Under the pieces are notes generated by a model that worked only from the letters and a program-made list of their open reading frames with translations, was not told where the DNA came from and ran no database searches. Below, piece by piece: positions 41,960-51,097 of a stretch of DNA of 64,000 bases (position 1 is the stretch's first letter; the number at the start of each line of letters is the position of its first letter). Source of the DNA: FEN-1219 sp035644475 (GTDB lineage: Bacteria > Pseudomonadota > Gammaproteobacteria > Steroidobacterales > Rariloculaceae). The position numbers and the translations under genes are program-made. The stretch is taken from the NCBI GenBank assembly GCA_035644475.1, contig DASQOL010000004.1, positions 1 to 64,000 of the forward strand, given 5' to 3'.

Positions 41960-42511
41960 ATGTCGGAATACGCCGAATGGGAGAGCTTCTACGTGATCGT
42001 CGGCGCGGCCGCCGGCGCGCTGATCGGTTTGCAGTTCGTCGTTCTCACGCTGATCGCGGAGCGGCCGCATCCGCGCGCGGCGGAGGCGAGCGGCGCGTTT
42101 CTCACGCCCACGATCGTCTACTTCAGCACCGCGTTGTTGCTGTCCGGGTTACTGCGCATGCCGTGGCACACCGTTACCCCGGCCGCGGTGCTCTGGGGTG
42201 TCACGGGCTTGGCGGGCTTGATTTACACGGCGGTGGTCCTGCGCCGCATGTGGAAGCAGCGCGCATACAAGCCGGATCCCGACGACTGGGTGTTCTACGT
42301 CGTGCTGCCGCCGATTCCGTACGCGGCGCTGGTGGTGTCCGCCCTCGCGGCGCGCAACCATACGCACGAAGCGCTGCTCGGCGTCGGAGCCGCGTCGCTG
42401 GTGCTGCTGTTCCTCGGGATCCGCAACGCGTGGGACAGCGTGGCGTATCACGTGTTCGTGAATATGATGAGGCGGGGCGAAGCGTCGGACGAGAACAAGC
42501 CGGAGGGTTGA
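41960..42511 (+). CDS. Hypothetical integral membrane protein
   Basis: 183 residues with about five hydrophobic segments, the first beginning FYVIVGAAAGALIGLQFVVLTL. No family recognised. It starts 24 bp after the stop of the preceding secreted protein, so they are probably one transcript. Convergent with the ADOP permease gene, whose stop lies 24 bp away. Confidence 0.7.
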   Translation: MSEYAEWESFYVIVGAAAGALIGLQFVVLTLIAERPHPRAAEASGAFLTPTIVYFSTALLLSGLLRMPWHTVTPAAVLWGVTGLAGLIYTAVVLRRMWKQRAYKPDPDDWVFYVVLPPIPYAALVVSALAARNHTHEALLGVGAASLVLLFLGIRNAWDSVAYHVFVNMMRRGEASDENKPEG

Positions 42512-42535
42512 TCGCCGAGAGTCTGTCCCCTCGGG

Positions 42536-45328
42536 CTATTCGTAGCGCAACACGGTCATCGGATCGACGCGCGACGCGCGCCGGGCCGGAATGTAGGCCG
42601 CGCTGAGCGTGACAGCCGCGAGCACCGCGGCGGCCGCCGCCAGTGCGAACGGGCTCCCGGCTTCGACGCCGAACAGGAGGCTTTGCGCCGCATGGCCGAG
42701 GAGCCACGCCGCGCTCGCGCCGAGCACGATGCCCATCACCGCCATCCCCGCCACCTGCCGCAGCACCATCTGGCCGATGCGGCCCGCCGGCGCGCCGAGC
42801 GCAATGCGCAAACCGATCTCCCGCGAGCGCTGCGCGACGGAGTACGCGAGCACGCCGTAGAGACCGAGCGCGGCCAACGCGGTCGCGAGCACGGCGAACA
42901 CGACCGAGGTTCCGGCGAAGAAGCGCTCCACTGCGATAATCTCGCGGAATTGCTGCTCCATCGGCTGAAGATTCGCGATCGGAATGGTCGGATCGACGCG
43001 AGTGACGGTATCGCGAATGGCGCTCATGACGTCATCGGACGGCAGCTCACTGCGAACATAGAAGGTCGCTGAGCCGGTGAATACCATCCCGCTGGACGCC
43101 AGCACGAACATGTGCGGCTCGATCGCGTCGGTGATCTTTCCGATCCTCACGTCTTCGATGACGCCGACGATCTCGAACCGATAGACGGCCCTGACGGCTC
43201 GCCCGATGATGGCGTCGGGGACGAGACCGAGGCGGTCGGCGAATCGCCGATTGACGATCGCCGCCAGCCCGGAGCTGGAGCTCTTCCTGCCGTTGTCCGT
43301 GTCGCTGAGCTCACGGCCCGCGAGCAACTCGATGCCGAACACCTCGACGAAATCGCCGCTGACGAAGTCTAGGGACACCGGAAACTTTTCGCTCTCCATG
43401 TCCTCGACGGCCGCGTCGTAGATCGCCGCCCCCTGGAGCGAGAGCAGAGGACGCGCATTCGACCAAGCCACGGAAGACACGCCCGGGATCGCCTCGAGCG
43501 CCTCTGCGAGGCGAGGTAGGGAGCTCACGTTCGTGGCTATCCCACCCCGGGGCGGCACGGAGAACATGACGACCGGATCGATATCGAAGCCGAGATCGAG
43601 GCGCGCAACGTTCGCGAGGCTTTGCGCGAAGCCACTCATCGTCGCGAGCAGCGCCATCGCCAGCGCGACTTGCGCCGTCGCGAGCGTGGCACGGAAGCGC
43701 GCGACGCCTTTGACTGTGGTCTGCCTCCCGCCATAGGCCTGCAACGCCTTCCCGGGCTCGGCCCGGATCAGTCCGCGGAAGGGAAGGAGCCCGACGGCCA
43801 GCGCCGACGCCACCGCGACGCCTACGCCCAAGAGCGCCGCTGTTGCGCTCACGCGGAGGTCGGGTGCCGCCGTGGAGATTCCGGGCACCCAGCTCGCGCC
43901 GCGCAGGATCAACCACGCGACCGGGAGGCTCGTGAGCGCCGCCGGCAGCGCAAGCACGAGCGACTCGGCGAGCAGCAGCGCAGCGAGGCGCCCGCGCGTC
44001 GCCCCGATCGACGAGCGCAGCGCCATCTCGCCGCTTCGTGTGGTCGCGCGGACCAACATGAGCCCCGCGACGTTGGCGCAGCACAAGAGCAGCACCAAGC
44101 CGCTCGCCGCCCACAGCAGCCTAACGCCGTTGCGTGCGGGAGAGAGGATCCGGCTGCTCGTTTGCCCTCGCGCCCCGGGCTCGAGCACGAGCGGCCTTAA
44201 GCGAAACGCCTCGCGCTCAAGTTCGTCGGCGTCGAGCAGAAGAGGCGCTTCGACGTCGCTTAGGGTAGCGCGATACAACGGATTGATCGCGGCCTCGGCC
44301 CCTTCGCGAGTGACGCCCGGCTTGAGGCGCGCGAAGAGATGGACCCAGTGCAAGTTGCGACGGTCGTGATTCGGGATGGCCGTCGTCGCAGCGAAGCCAT
44401 CGAGGCCACCGGAGAACGAGATCGTGATGGGTACGAACACGCTCGCGCGGGCGCCCACCGCCGTGCCGTGGAACCCGGGTGGCGCCACTCCAACGATGGT
44501 CAGCGGCACATCGGCGACGAGGAGCGTGCGCCCGAGGACACCCGGATCACCGCCGAATTCGCTCTGCCAGTACGCGTGGCTCAATACCACCGAAGTGGCC
44601 TGTCCGTCGACGCGATCGTCCTCGGGGCCGAGCAGCCGACCGAGCGCGGGCGGAAGCCCTAGCACCGAGAAGTAGCTTCCTGAAACGATAGCCAGGGTCG
44701 CAAGCCGCGGACGCTCGCCGGTCGAAAGCGTTGCATCGAAGAAGGTGTGTGCGGCAAGCCCGACGAACGGCTCCTGCCCGCGCTCGAGATCGCGGAACAT
44801 CGGGTAGCTGAAGAGGGTTTCGTATTCGCCGCTGGCGGACTCTCGCACCACCATAGACGTCAACGTCACCGGATCCGTTTGGGCACCCATCTGGACGAAC
44901 ATCTTGTTGGGATCGGTCAAGTTCACGAGGCGGTCCGGCTCCGGTGCGGACAGCGGGCGTAGCAGTGTTTGATCAGTCAGCGAGAAAATTGCGACGTTGA
45001 CGCCGATGCCGAGCGCGAGCGTCAACACGGCGACCGCCGTGAACGTCGGCTGCCGGCGCAGCGTTCTGAACGCATAGCCCGCATCTGCGATAAACGTTTC
45101 GACCGAGCCGAGCGCGAGCCTTTCACGCACGCGGTCTTTCGTTTGCTCCACGCCGCCGAGCTCGATGCGCGCGGCACGCCGTGCTTGCGCCTCGGTCACG
45201 CCGGCGCGCATCTTCTCAGCGGCGGAGCGCTCGATGTAGTCCGCGAGGTCGCTATCGAGCGCTCGCTCGATCTCGCCGCGCCGGAACAACCAACGCGCGA
45301 GCGCGCGAATGCGGTACAGGATCGTCAT
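42536..45328 (-). CDS. ADOP-type ABC transporter permease (copy 1)
   Basis: 930 residues. N-terminal permease prefix domain: RALARWLFRRGEIERALDSDLADYIERSAAEKMRAGV, then ARRAARIELGGVEQTKDRVRE. The first MacB-PCD/FtsX half follows (RTLRRQPTFTAVAVLTLALGIGVNVAIFSL) and the second half contains AVAQRSREIGLRIALGAPAGR-type sequence near the C-terminus, ending RASRVDPMTVLRYE. This is the acidobacterial duplicated orphan permease architecture. Such proteins lack a dedicated ATPase gene. Transported substrate unknown. Start ATG at 45328 has an upstream GGAGGA. Confidence 0.9.
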   Translation of the reverse strand: MTILYRIRALARWLFRRGEIERALDSDLADYIERSAAEKMRAGVTEAQARRAARIELGGVEQTKDRVRERLALGSVETFIADAGYAFRTLRRQPTFTAVAVLTLALGIGVNVAIFSLTDQTLLRPLSAPEPDRLVNLTDPNKMFVQMGAQTDPVTLTSMVVRESASGEYETLFSYPMFRDLERGQEPFVGLAAHTFFDATLSTGERPRLATLAIVSGSYFSVLGLPPALGRLLGPEDDRVDGQATSVVLSHAYWQSEFGGDPGVLGRTLLVADVPLTIVGVAPPGFHGTAVGARASVFVPITISFSGGLDGFAATTAIPNHDRRNLHWVHLFARLKPGVTREGAEAAINPLYRATLSDVEAPLLLDADELEREAFRLRPLVLEPGARGQTSSRILSPARNGVRLLWAASGLVLLLCCANVAGLMLVRATTRSGEMALRSSIGATRGRLAALLLAESLVLALPAALTSLPVAWLILRGASWVPGISTAAPDLRVSATAALLGVGVAVASALAVGLLPFRGLIRAEPGKALQAYGGRQTTVKGVARFRATLATAQVALAMALLATMSGFAQSLANVARLDLGFDIDPVVMFSVPPRGGIATNVSSLPRLAEALEAIPGVSSVAWSNARPLLSLQGAAIYDAAVEDMESEKFPVSLDFVSGDFVEVFGIELLAGRELSDTDNGRKSSSSGLAAIVNRRFADRLGLVPDAIIGRAVRAVYRFEIVGVIEDVRIGKITDAIEPHMFVLASSGMVFTGSATFYVRSELPSDDVMSAIRDTVTRVDPTIPIANLQPMEQQFREIIAVERFFAGTSVVFAVLATALAALGLYGVLAYSVAQRSREIGLRIALGAPAGRIGQMVLRQVAGMAVMGIVLGASAAWLLGHAAQSLLFGVEAGSPFALAAAAAVLAAVTLSAAYIPARRASRVDPMTVLRYE

Positions 45329-45354
45329 GCGTCCTCCGGGGAAAACGCTTCGAG

Positions 45355-48060
45355 TTATTCGTATCGCAGCACGGTCATCGGATCGACGCGCGACGCGCGC
45401 CGGGCCGGAATGTAGGCCGCGCCGAGCATGACCGCCGTGAGCACGATGGCGGCGCCGGCGAGCGCGGCGGGGTCGGCAGTCCCAACGCCGAAGAGTAGGC
45501 CTTGCGCCGCGCGACCGAGCAAGACAACTGCGACGACGCCGAGCGCGAGACCCGTCACCGCCATCGTCGCCACTTGCCGAACCACCATGCCGCGGATGCG
45601 GCTCGCCGGCGCACCGAGCGCGAAGCGCAAGCCGATCTCGCGCGACCGCTGCGCGACCGCGAACGCGAGCACGCCGTAGATGCCGAGCGCCGCCAGCACG
45701 GTGGCGAGCACGGCGAACGCCGAGGACATTCTCGCGACGAAGCGCTCCGTGCCGATGTTCTCGAGGAATTGCTGCTCCATCGTGGCGAGACGTGTGATCG
45801 CCAAGTTGGGATCGACTCGCACCACCGCCTCGCGAACGGCCTTCATCAAGTCCGCGGGCGGGCGAGCGCTTCGAACGTAGAACGTCAAACCGTGGGAGAT
45901 CGGCCGAAACACGCGCGGCCCGATGTCGCCGGTGACCTTCCCGAACTGGGCGTCGGCGACCATCCCGACGATCTCGGCGTTGATATCGCCGATGCGCCGT
46001 CCGATCACGCTTCGGCCGAGGCCGAGACGCTCGGCGAAGCGCTGATTGACGATGGCCACCTGCTGCGACGTGTCCGCAGCGCTGAAACCGCGGCCCGCGA
46101 GCAACCCGATGCCGAACATCTCGAAAAAATCGGAGCTGACGAAGTCCGTGGAAATGTCGAGCGGCTCCGTCTCGAGCCCTTCGACGGCAACCCTACCCTC
46201 CCACCCGCCGACCGAGAGCACGGGAACGGTCGACGAAGCCACGGAAGATACGCCCGGAATCGCCCGGAGCTCCTCGTCCAGTCGATCGAAGACTCTCGCC
46301 GACGCTTCCGGGGAATACCCCGTTGTCGCCAGCGGCGAGATGGAGAACATGACGACCGAGTCGACGTCGAGGCCGAGATCGATGTCCGCGATGTTCGCGA
46401 GGGTACGTGCGAAGACGCCGGTCATGGCGAGCAGCGCCATCGATAGCGCGATTTGCACCGTCGCGAGCGTCATGCGGAAGCGCATGACGCCGTGGGACGA
46501 CGTCTGCCTCGCGCCGTACGCCTGCAAGGCCTTGCCGGGCTCGGTGCGGATCAGGTCCCGAAGGGGAAAGAGGCCGAAGGCCAGGGCCGACACCACCGCC
46601 GCCCCGACTGCCACGAGCATCGCGGCCACGCCGAGCTCGACGTCGAACCCGGTCGTCGGTATGCCGGGGACTCCGCTTGCGATGCCGCGCAGCGTCAGCA
46701 ACGCCACCGGCAGACTCAACAGCGCGGCCGGCAGCGCAAGCGCGAGCGATTCGGCGAGCAGCAGCGACGCGATGCGGTGGCGCGTTGCGCCCATCGACGC
46801 CCGCACCGCCATCTCGCCGCTGCGTGCCGCGCCTCGCACCATCATGAGCCCTGCCACGTTGGTGCAGCAGAGCAGCAGCACCGCGCCGCATACGGCCAAC
46901 AGCATCTCGAGGCTGTTGCGCGCCGGAACGAGCGTGCGGCTGTGAGTCTGCCCGCGCGCCCCGGGCTCGAGCACGAGCGCTCTCGTACGGAACGACTCGA
47001 GGTCGTGCTCGTCGACGTTGGTCAACAGAGGCGCTTCGACTTCGTCCACGATCGCGCGATACAGCGGATTGATCGCGGCCGCAGCTTCTTCACGACTGAC
47101 GCCCGGCTCGAGGCGTGCGAAGAGATGGACCCAGTACAACAGGCGATTGTCGTGATTCGGGATCAGAGCTCCGGCGTCGCTCGTGATCGGCACGAAAACG
47201 CTCGCATGTGAGGCGACGGTCGTTCCGTCAAATCCGGGCGGCGCCACGCCGACAATGGTGAGCGGTTTGCCATTGACGATCAGCGCGCGGCCGAGCACCG
47301 CCGGATCGCCACCCAATTCGCTCTGCCAATACGCATGAGCCAATACCACCGACTCGGCCAGCCCGTCGACGCGATCGTCCTCCGGCCCCAGCAGACGGCC
47401 GAGCACCGGTTGAAGTCCGAGCACCGAGAAATAGCTTCCCGAAACGAAGACGCCGGTGGCGAGACGCGCCCGCTCGCCGGTCGAGAGGCTCGCCTCGAAG
47501 AACCGATGCGCAGCCAGCTCGACGAGAGTCTCTTGCGCGCGCTCGAGGTCGCGGAACGTCGGGTAGCTGAAGACCGTGTCGGCCCCGCCGCTGACGGAGG
47601 ACGCGGTACTGGCTTGAGACCGCCCGACGATCTTCGGCCCCGGATCGTTCAAATTCACGAGTCGGTCGGGATCGGCCACCGGCAACGGCCGCTGCAGAAG
47701 CTGCTGAAAGAGCGAGAAAAGCGCGACGTTGACGCCGATACCGAGCGCGAGCGTCAACACGGCCACGACCGTGAACGTCGGCTGCCGGCGCAGCGTTCTG
47801 AACGCATAGCCCGCATCGGCGATCAGTGTTTCGACAGGACCGAGCGCGAGCGTTGCACGCACGCGATCCTTCGTTTGCTCCACGCCGCCGAGCTCGATGC
47901 GTGCCGCTCGCCGCGCTTGCGCCTCGGTCATGCCGGCGCGCATCTTCTCCGCGGCGGAGCGCGCGATGTAGTCCGCAAGATCGGTATCGAGCGCTCGCTC
48001 GAGCTCGTCGCGGCGGAACAGCCAGCGCACGAGCGCGCGAATGCGGTACAGGAAGGTCAT
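45355..48060 (-). CDS. ADOP-type ABC transporter permease (copy 2)
   Basis: 901 residues, a clear paralogue of the 42536 gene along the whole length, including identical ends (RASRVDPMTVLRYE) and prefix domain (FRRDELERALDTDLADYIARSAAEKMRAGM). Its start overlaps the PadR gene stop by 4 bp, and 26 bp separate it from copy 1, so all three form one operon. The pair may act as a heterodimer. Confidence 0.9.
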   Translation of the reverse strand: MTFLYRIRALVRWLFRRDELERALDTDLADYIARSAAEKMRAGMTEAQARRAARIELGGVEQTKDRVRATLALGPVETLIADAGYAFRTLRRQPTFTVVAVLTLALGIGVNVALFSLFQQLLQRPLPVADPDRLVNLNDPGPKIVGRSQASTASSVSGGADTVFSYPTFRDLERAQETLVELAAHRFFEASLSTGERARLATGVFVSGSYFSVLGLQPVLGRLLGPEDDRVDGLAESVVLAHAYWQSELGGDPAVLGRALIVNGKPLTIVGVAPPGFDGTTVASHASVFVPITSDAGALIPNHDNRLLYWVHLFARLEPGVSREEAAAAINPLYRAIVDEVEAPLLTNVDEHDLESFRTRALVLEPGARGQTHSRTLVPARNSLEMLLAVCGAVLLLCCTNVAGLMMVRGAARSGEMAVRASMGATRHRIASLLLAESLALALPAALLSLPVALLTLRGIASGVPGIPTTGFDVELGVAAMLVAVGAAVVSALAFGLFPLRDLIRTEPGKALQAYGARQTSSHGVMRFRMTLATVQIALSMALLAMTGVFARTLANIADIDLGLDVDSVVMFSISPLATTGYSPEASARVFDRLDEELRAIPGVSSVASSTVPVLSVGGWEGRVAVEGLETEPLDISTDFVSSDFFEMFGIGLLAGRGFSAADTSQQVAIVNQRFAERLGLGRSVIGRRIGDINAEIVGMVADAQFGKVTGDIGPRVFRPISHGLTFYVRSARPPADLMKAVREAVVRVDPNLAITRLATMEQQFLENIGTERFVARMSSAFAVLATVLAALGIYGVLAFAVAQRSREIGLRFALGAPASRIRGMVVRQVATMAVTGLALGVVAVVLLGRAAQGLLFGVGTADPAALAGAAIVLTAVMLGAAYIPARRASRVDPMTVLRYE

Positions 48061-48410
48061 GTACCCTGCAGCACGCTGGCGATCGCGGCCGTGACTCGCT
48101 CCCAGCGCCGTTCCTCCGCCTCGAGATGCTTGCGCCCGGGCGCGGTGAGCGTGTAGTAACGCGCCTGGCGATTGTTCTCGCTCAAGCGCTCCTCGCAGCG
48201 CAGCTTGCCGTCGCGCTCGAGCGCGTACAGAGAAGGAAACAGCGAGCCGGGATTGATCTCGAAGGTGCCTTGCGTGAGCGACTTCAGCCGCTGCGCGATG
48301 CCGTAGCCGTGCAGCGGTTCGCGCCGGACGATGGTCAGAATCAGCAGCTCCAGCGTCCCCTGAGGGATGTTGAGTTTCCCGTCGATGCTTCCTTTAGGCT
48401 GCCTAGTCAT
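48057..48410 (-). CDS. PadR-family transcriptional regulator
   Basis: 117 residues. GKLNIPQGTLELLILTIVRREPLHGYGIAQRLKSLTQGTFEINPGSLFPSLYALERDGKLRCEE is the PadR winged helix with the usual GxLxxxxL start. A short C-terminal helix follows. It is first in the operon with two ADOP permeases, the standard arrangement, so it probably represses them until a ligand is present. Confidence 0.93.
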   Translation of the reverse strand: MTRQPKGSIDGKLNIPQGTLELLILTIVRREPLHGYGIAQRLKSLTQGTFEINPGSLFPSLYALERDGKLRCEERLSENNRQARYYTLTAPGRKHLEAEERRWERVTAAIASVLQGT

Positions 48411-48570
48411 GCGCCGAGTATGCAGCGCTTGCTTTAGGTTGTCTATATGAAGGCTACTCGTGGCGGAGCGCTCCCATGGGCGCTATCCTCGACGCCGCGT
48501 GCCCGCACGTAGGTCGCTTCAACCACTAGCGCAGCCCACTCGACCGTCTTCGACTGCGAGCGCCACCATC

Positions 48571-49725
48571 GTGAATAACTCGTCATCTGCTGCTCCCACC
48601 AACAGTCGGATCGATGCGATCGACGCAGTGCGCGGAGTCGCCCTGTTTGGAGTGCTCGTCGTAAACGTCTTGACAGCGTTCCGCATCTCGCTATTCCAAC
48701 AGTTCCTGCCGAACAGGTGGTCCAGCGCGGATAGCTTGGATGGAGTCGTCGAGAGGTTCGTGGACTTTGCTCTAGAGATGAAGTCGTTCTCTCTGTTTTC
48801 GATTCTGTTCGGGCTCGGCCTCGCAATGCAATTCGAGCGATTCGCTCGCGGTGGACGTCCGTTCTATCTTCTCACCCGGCGTTTAATCGCGCTGCTCGTC
48901 TTCGGTGTCATACATCTGGCGCTGATCTGGAATGGTGACGTCCTGACGGAGTACGCACTCGCCGGACTTCTCGTGTTGCCATTGCTGCGGCTGAGCCAAT
49001 CGTCGCTCGCGGCGGTCGCGGTCGGGATGCTGGCGCTGTATGCAGTAAACGCCGTGTCTCCGCTCATTCCATCACCAGATCCGGACGCGCTCGCCGAACA
49101 CGTTGCCAACGCGAACAACGTGTACGCTCAGGGCTCCTTCGCCGAGATCTTGAGATTCAGCATCCGCGAAATCGAGCTCTTGGTTCCGCTGCATGTATCC
49201 GTGTTCCCACGGACCGTGGGACTCTTTGTCTTCGGTGCTTGGATCTGGCGGTGCGGCGTGATTCAGCACGCGCCGGACAACGCCGGCGTATTTGGCTGGG
49301 TCGCGGCGGTCGGGATTCTGGTGGGAGTGACGCTGACGCCGCGCGCAGCTGACCCGTTCCTGCAACGCCTCGCGCCCGTCGCGCTCGCCATCGGCTACGG
49401 GTCGCTGGTCGTTTGGATCGCGCAGTTCGAGGAAACCCGGCGACTCCTGGCGCCATTCGCTGCCGTAGGTCGAATGGCGTTCACCAACTACATCCTCCAC
49501 TCGGTCATTTTTGGCTTCATCTTTTTTGGCTATGGGCTCGGACGCTTTGGACAGATGGGGGCAGCATCGGCGTTGCTGTTGGTCGCGCTTGTCTATTCCT
49601 TCCAGGCTTTATTCAGCACCCTTTGGTTGCGCCGGTTCCGATTCGGGCCGCTGGAGTGGCTTTGGAGGAGCATCACGTACAACCGCATCCAACCAATGAG
49701 AATCGAGAGGCCGCTCGTTCCCTAA
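48571..49725 (+). CDS. DUF418 family membrane protein
   Basis: 384 residues from a GTG at 48571 (VNNSSSAAPTNSRIDAIDAVRG); an earlier in-frame ATG at 48460 adds low-complexity residues. DAVRGVALFGVLVVN and FSLFSILFGLGLAMQ, about ten membrane helices, and the C-terminal RMAFTNYILHSVIFGFIFFGYGLG with GPLEWLWR are the DUF418 hallmarks. Function unknown; relatives are distantly similar to acyltransferase-3 proteins. Its stop overlaps the stop of the convergent PepSY gene by 4 bp. Confidence 0.88.
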   Translation: MNNSSSAAPTNSRIDAIDAVRGVALFGVLVVNVLTAFRISLFQQFLPNRWSSADSLDGVVERFVDFALEMKSFSLFSILFGLGLAMQFERFARGGRPFYLLTRRLIALLVFGVIHLALIWNGDVLTEYALAGLLVLPLLRLSQSSLAAVAVGMLALYAVNAVSPLIPSPDPDALAEHVANANNVYAQGSFAEILRFSIREIELLVPLHVSVFPRTVGLFVFGAWIWRCGVIQHAPDNAGVFGWVAAVGILVGVTLTPRAADPFLQRLAPVALAIGYGSLVVWIAQFEETRRLLAPFAAVGRMAFTNYILHSVIFGFIFFGYGLGRFGQMGAASALLLVALVYSFQALFSTLWLRRFRFGPLEWLWRSITYNRIQPMRIERPLVP

Positions 49726-51074
49726 CGGACGCGGCCAATGGCTCGGCGCCAGGTCCAGTCGCACGCGAGGGCCATGAGCAAACTCATCCCCACGAGAGGG
49801 AAGATGACGCCGCCCACGACGATGACGGCGCCGACAGCCCACACCGAGCGTCGGTCGGCCGGCGGCGCCGCCAGCCGGCCTTTGGGCCGGCGCTTCCACC
49901 ACATCGTGGCGCCCGATAGAACCAGCACGACGATCGCGACACAGCCCGCCAACATCACGTAGCGGTTGGCCGCTCCGTATTCCTGACCCTGATGCACCTG
50001 AATTCCCCACTCGATCGCTTTCGCGACGACGCCGTAGTCGCGGTAGCCGACGTCGCCCAGCACTTCGCCGTCTCGGCCGAGATAGACCGTGCGCTCGCGG
50101 GTGACTTGATCGGGCGTGAAGCTGCCGACGTACGCGCCGCGCGGCCCCTCCGGCGGTTGAACATTGAACGGACGGCGCAGTCCGAGCGCTTCGAAGCGCG
50201 CAACTGCGGCGTCGATCCCGATGTCTTCGGTGCGGCCGCTGCGAGACTGCGGAACCGGCGCTCGGTCGACCGCCCACGGCATCGTCGCCCGAACCTCGTT
50301 GTCGGCGTGCGGCGCGTGGTTCATTCCGGGCATGGCTTCGGTGAGCATCCAGCCGGGCGTCACGTCGGCAGGCGGGGCAGGCATGTTGAGATTCGCGGCG
50401 GTCGCCCACTGTTGCACGTGGTCACCCCAAAACTTCGACCACGGCATTCCGGTGACCGCGAGAAAGAGGATCACCGCGGCGGAGAACACGCCGGTCACGG
50501 AATGTAGGTCTCGCCAAAATCTTCGCGTCCTGGGCGACCCGGCAACGGTCACGACGCCGCTGCCCTGCCCTCTCGGCCACCACAGGAACACTCCGGTGCC
50601 GATCAGGACAATCCCCCAGCCGGCGGCGATCTCGATTAGCGAGCTCGCCCAGAAACCGAAGTACTGCAAGCTGTGCACTTTGCGGATGAGCTGCATCGCG
50701 CCGCCGGCCGGCGTCGACCCGAGGAACCGGCCGTCATAGGGATCGGCGAACGCGGTGCGCGGCCCTCCGGACGCTACGCGGACGAGCAACCGCAGCGAGC
50801 GATCCGGCCGGTCCGGCAGCGTGACTTGCTCGACGCGTCCATCCAACGCGCGCTCGACGTCGAGCACGCTCGTGCTGATCGGGGCCGGCGAGCTCGCCCG
50901 TGCCGGCACGTCGATCATGTCGCGATAGAGCGCGTGGTCGATCTCCGGCTTGAACAGATACAGCGCGCCCGTGACGGCGAGCAGCAGCAAGAACGGCAGC
51001 ACGCACAGGCCGGCGTAGAAATGCCAACGCCAGACGGCGCGATAGAGCGAGGATTGCGCGCTTGCGTCTTGCAT
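49722..51074 (-). CDS. PepSY-associated membrane protein (iron-uptake type)
   Basis: 450 residues from the ATG at 51074. Four membrane helices: WHFYAGLCVLPFLLLLAVTGALYLF, the segment after SLQYFGFWASSLIEI, RFWRDLHSVTGVFSAAVILFLAVTG, and one after YVMLAGCVAIVVLVLSG. Three conserved histidines are visible (WHFYAG, VHSLQY, LHSVTG), typical of the PepSY_TM/FoxB-type ferric reductase family. It is directly downstream of a TonB-dependent receptor gene, which suggests iron (siderophore) reduction after uptake. Confidence 0.87.
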   Translation of the reverse strand: MQDASAQSSLYRAVWRWHFYAGLCVLPFLLLLAVTGALYLFKPEIDHALYRDMIDVPARASSPAPISTSVLDVERALDGRVEQVTLPDRPDRSLRLLVRVASGGPRTAFADPYDGRFLGSTPAGGAMQLIRKVHSLQYFGFWASSLIEIAAGWGIVLIGTGVFLWWPRGQGSGVVTVAGSPRTRRFWRDLHSVTGVFSAAVILFLAVTGMPWSKFWGDHVQQWATAANLNMPAPPADVTPGWMLTEAMPGMNHAPHADNEVRATMPWAVDRAPVPQSRSGRTEDIGIDAAVARFEALGLRRPFNVQPPEGPRGAYVGSFTPDQVTRERTVYLGRDGEVLGDVGYRDYGVVAKAIEWGIQVHQGQEYGAANRYVMLAGCVAIVVLVLSGATMWWKRRPKGRLAAPPADRRSVWAVGAVIVVGGVIFPLVGMSLLMALACDWTWRRAIGRVR

Positions 51075-51097
51075 GTCGAACCGCCGCCGAACCTCCC

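Noticed and set aside
42520..42535. CTGTCCCC fragment near the ADOP stop considered as a further REP copy
   Set aside because: Only 8-10 bp match one arm, and no A-tract or second arm is visible.
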